Source: Gammaproteobacteria bacterium (lineage in GTDB: Bacteria; Pseudomonadota; Gammaproteobacteria; SZUA-152). Taken from it: 14,971 nt of DNA. Both the position numbers and the translations under genes were made by a program. The notes below the pieces were generated by a model. It worked only from the letters and a program-made list of their open reading frames with translations. It did no database searches and was not told the origin of the DNA. Shown piece after piece: positions 14,151 through 14,971 of this stretch. Location of the stretch: NCBI GenBank assembly GCA_030599435.1, contig JAUVNZ010000011.1, positions 1 through 14,971 on the forward strand, written 5' to 3'. Position 1 is the stretch's first letter. The number at the start of each line of letters is the position of its first letter.

Positions 14151-14971
14151 ATGGCCATCATTGGTATTGATTTAGGTACGTCAAACTCTGCTGCCGCCGT
14201 ATTACGAGGCGGAAGACCTGTCATCATTCCCAGTGCCGAAGGTATTAGTCTCGGCGGTAAGGCTTTTCCCAGTTATGTTGCAATCACTTCTGATGGTCAA
14301 ACATTGATTGGTGAGCCGGCGCGCCGCCAGGCTTCTTCCAATCCCGAAGGAACTGCCACCGCTTTTAAACGCAAAATGGGGCGAAGGGACAAAACCACTC
14401 TACGAGGTCATGAGTTTACACCCGAGCAACTTTCTGCCTTTTTGTTACAAAAAATCAAACGTGATGCCGAGGCCTTTCTGGGTGAAACGGTAGAGAAGGC
14501 TGTGGTTACCGTACCTGCCTATTTTGATGACAACCAAAGGAATGCTACCAAAGATGCCTGCAAGATAGCGGGCATTGACGTTGCTCGCCTGGTAAATGAA
14601 CCAACGGCTGCGTCGCTGGCTTACGGACTGGATCGCGCTGATGAAGATTTGCGTATTGCCGTTGTTGATTTCGGTGGTGGTACGCTCGACGTTACCATTA
14701 TGGAGTTCGGTAAAGGCGTGTTTGAAGTCAAGGCAACCAGTGGTGATACACAGCTGGGCGGAACAGACATGGATCAAATACTGCTTGATGGGTTGGTGGA
14801 AAGGTTCCGGAATGAATCGGGCGCAGATTTACATACTGATATCAAAGCCATCGCCCGATTACGCGAAGCTGCCGAGGTCGCAAAAATTGAGTTATCCACC
14901 AGTACAACAACACACATCAGCCTGCCTTATATCGCTGCTGTTGGTGGAGAACCAACACATCTGGAACTCGA
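14151..14971 (+). CDS. Hsp70/DnaK-family chaperone, short (loop-less) type, N-terminal part
   Basis: The first 273 residues of an Hsp70 ATPase domain; the frame runs off the right edge. Signatures seen are 'GIDLGTSNS' (5-13, phosphate 1), 'AFKRKMGR' (71-78, the Lys equivalent to DnaK K70), '[19 protein letters not shown]' (118-136), '[15 protein letters not shown]' (147-161), '[17 protein letters not shown]' (171-187, phosphate 2) and '[13 protein letters not shown]' (196-208). Only about 15 residues separate 'KRKMG' from '[21 protein letters not shown]', so the approximately 25-residue loop of Gram-negative DnaK is absent, as in archaeal and Gram-positive Hsp70s. It is therefore more likely a DnaK-like paralogue than the housekeeping dnaK; no grpE or dnaJ is visible. 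AAGGAG (14140-14145) lies 5 bases before the ATG. It may be co-transcribed with the 82-aa gene. Confidence 0.9.
   Translation, partial: MAIIGIDLGTSNSAAAVLRGGRPVIIPSAEGISLGGKAFPSYVAITSDGQTLIGEPARRQASSNPEGTATAFKRKMGRRDKTTLRGHEFTPEQLSAFLLQKIKRDAEAFLGETVEKAVVTVPAYFDDNQRNATKDACKIAGIDVARLVNEPTAASLAYGLDRADEDLRIAVVDFGGGTLDVTIMEFGKGVFEVKATSGDTQLGGTDMDQILLDGLVERFRNESGADLHTDIKAIARLREAAEVAKIELSTSTTTHISLPYIAAVGGEPTHLEL

Noticed and set aside
13807..14971. RiPP biosynthetic cluster around the 82-aa peptide
   Set aside because: No radical SAM, LanM/LanB, YcaO or transporter gene is visible; the distant nitroreductase at 4026-4718 is exported and not adjacent. Kept only as an open possibility.

Overview
The window most likely comes from a gammaproteobacterium, possibly a sulfur- or sediment-type lineage. 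The evidence is a PAQR/hemolysin III protein, a CheR methyltransferase, DUF6763- and DUF504-type small proteins, classical Shine-Dalgarno sites and dense gene packing. The assignment is inferred from protein flavour and not from a marker gene. No rRNA, tRNA, CRISPR array or transposase is visible. Both ends cut through genes. No gene-free stretch exceeds 300 bases.

Left part (1-3994). The window opens in the membrane C-terminus of a large spermidine-synthase-like protein, followed by a DUF504 protein and a 61-aa orphan on the plus strand. Facing them on the minus strand is a run that reads, in transcription order, secreted SagB-like nitroreductase, small membrane protein, archaeal-type S-adenosylmethionine synthetase, stand-alone CheR-type methyltransferase. 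A ~165-bp MITE-like element that is palindromic over its whole length (3480-3645) interrupts this run. It supplies the stop codon of the membrane protein gene and ends about 25 bp before the synthetase start codon.

Middle (4896-7500). A plus-strand cluster encodes a PAQR/hemolysin III membrane protein, a membrane-anchored alpha/beta hydrolase and an 88-aa conserved-looking protein. It converges on a DUF6763-like gene. An AT-rich divergent region with a perfect 11-bp inverted repeat separates that gene from a 73-aa orphan.

Right part (7552-13611). One minus-strand operon reads gdh-like, porGD, porA, porB, acyl-CoA synthetase. The three activities connect amino acid, 2-oxoacid, acyl-CoA and free acid through ferredoxin. 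This could serve amino-acid (for example branched-chain or aromatic) catabolism, or the reverse route of reductive carboxylation of organic acids to amino acids. Beyond it, on the plus strand, lie an 82-aa acidic, four-cysteine small protein with a good sigma-70-like promoter and the N-terminal 273 residues of an Hsp70 of the short, loop-less (archaeal/Gram-positive-like) type.

The observations most worth following are the amino acid/2-oxoacid/acyl-CoA module, the palindromic element inserted before the archaeal-type SAM synthetase, and the 82-aa peptide next to the unusual Hsp70.
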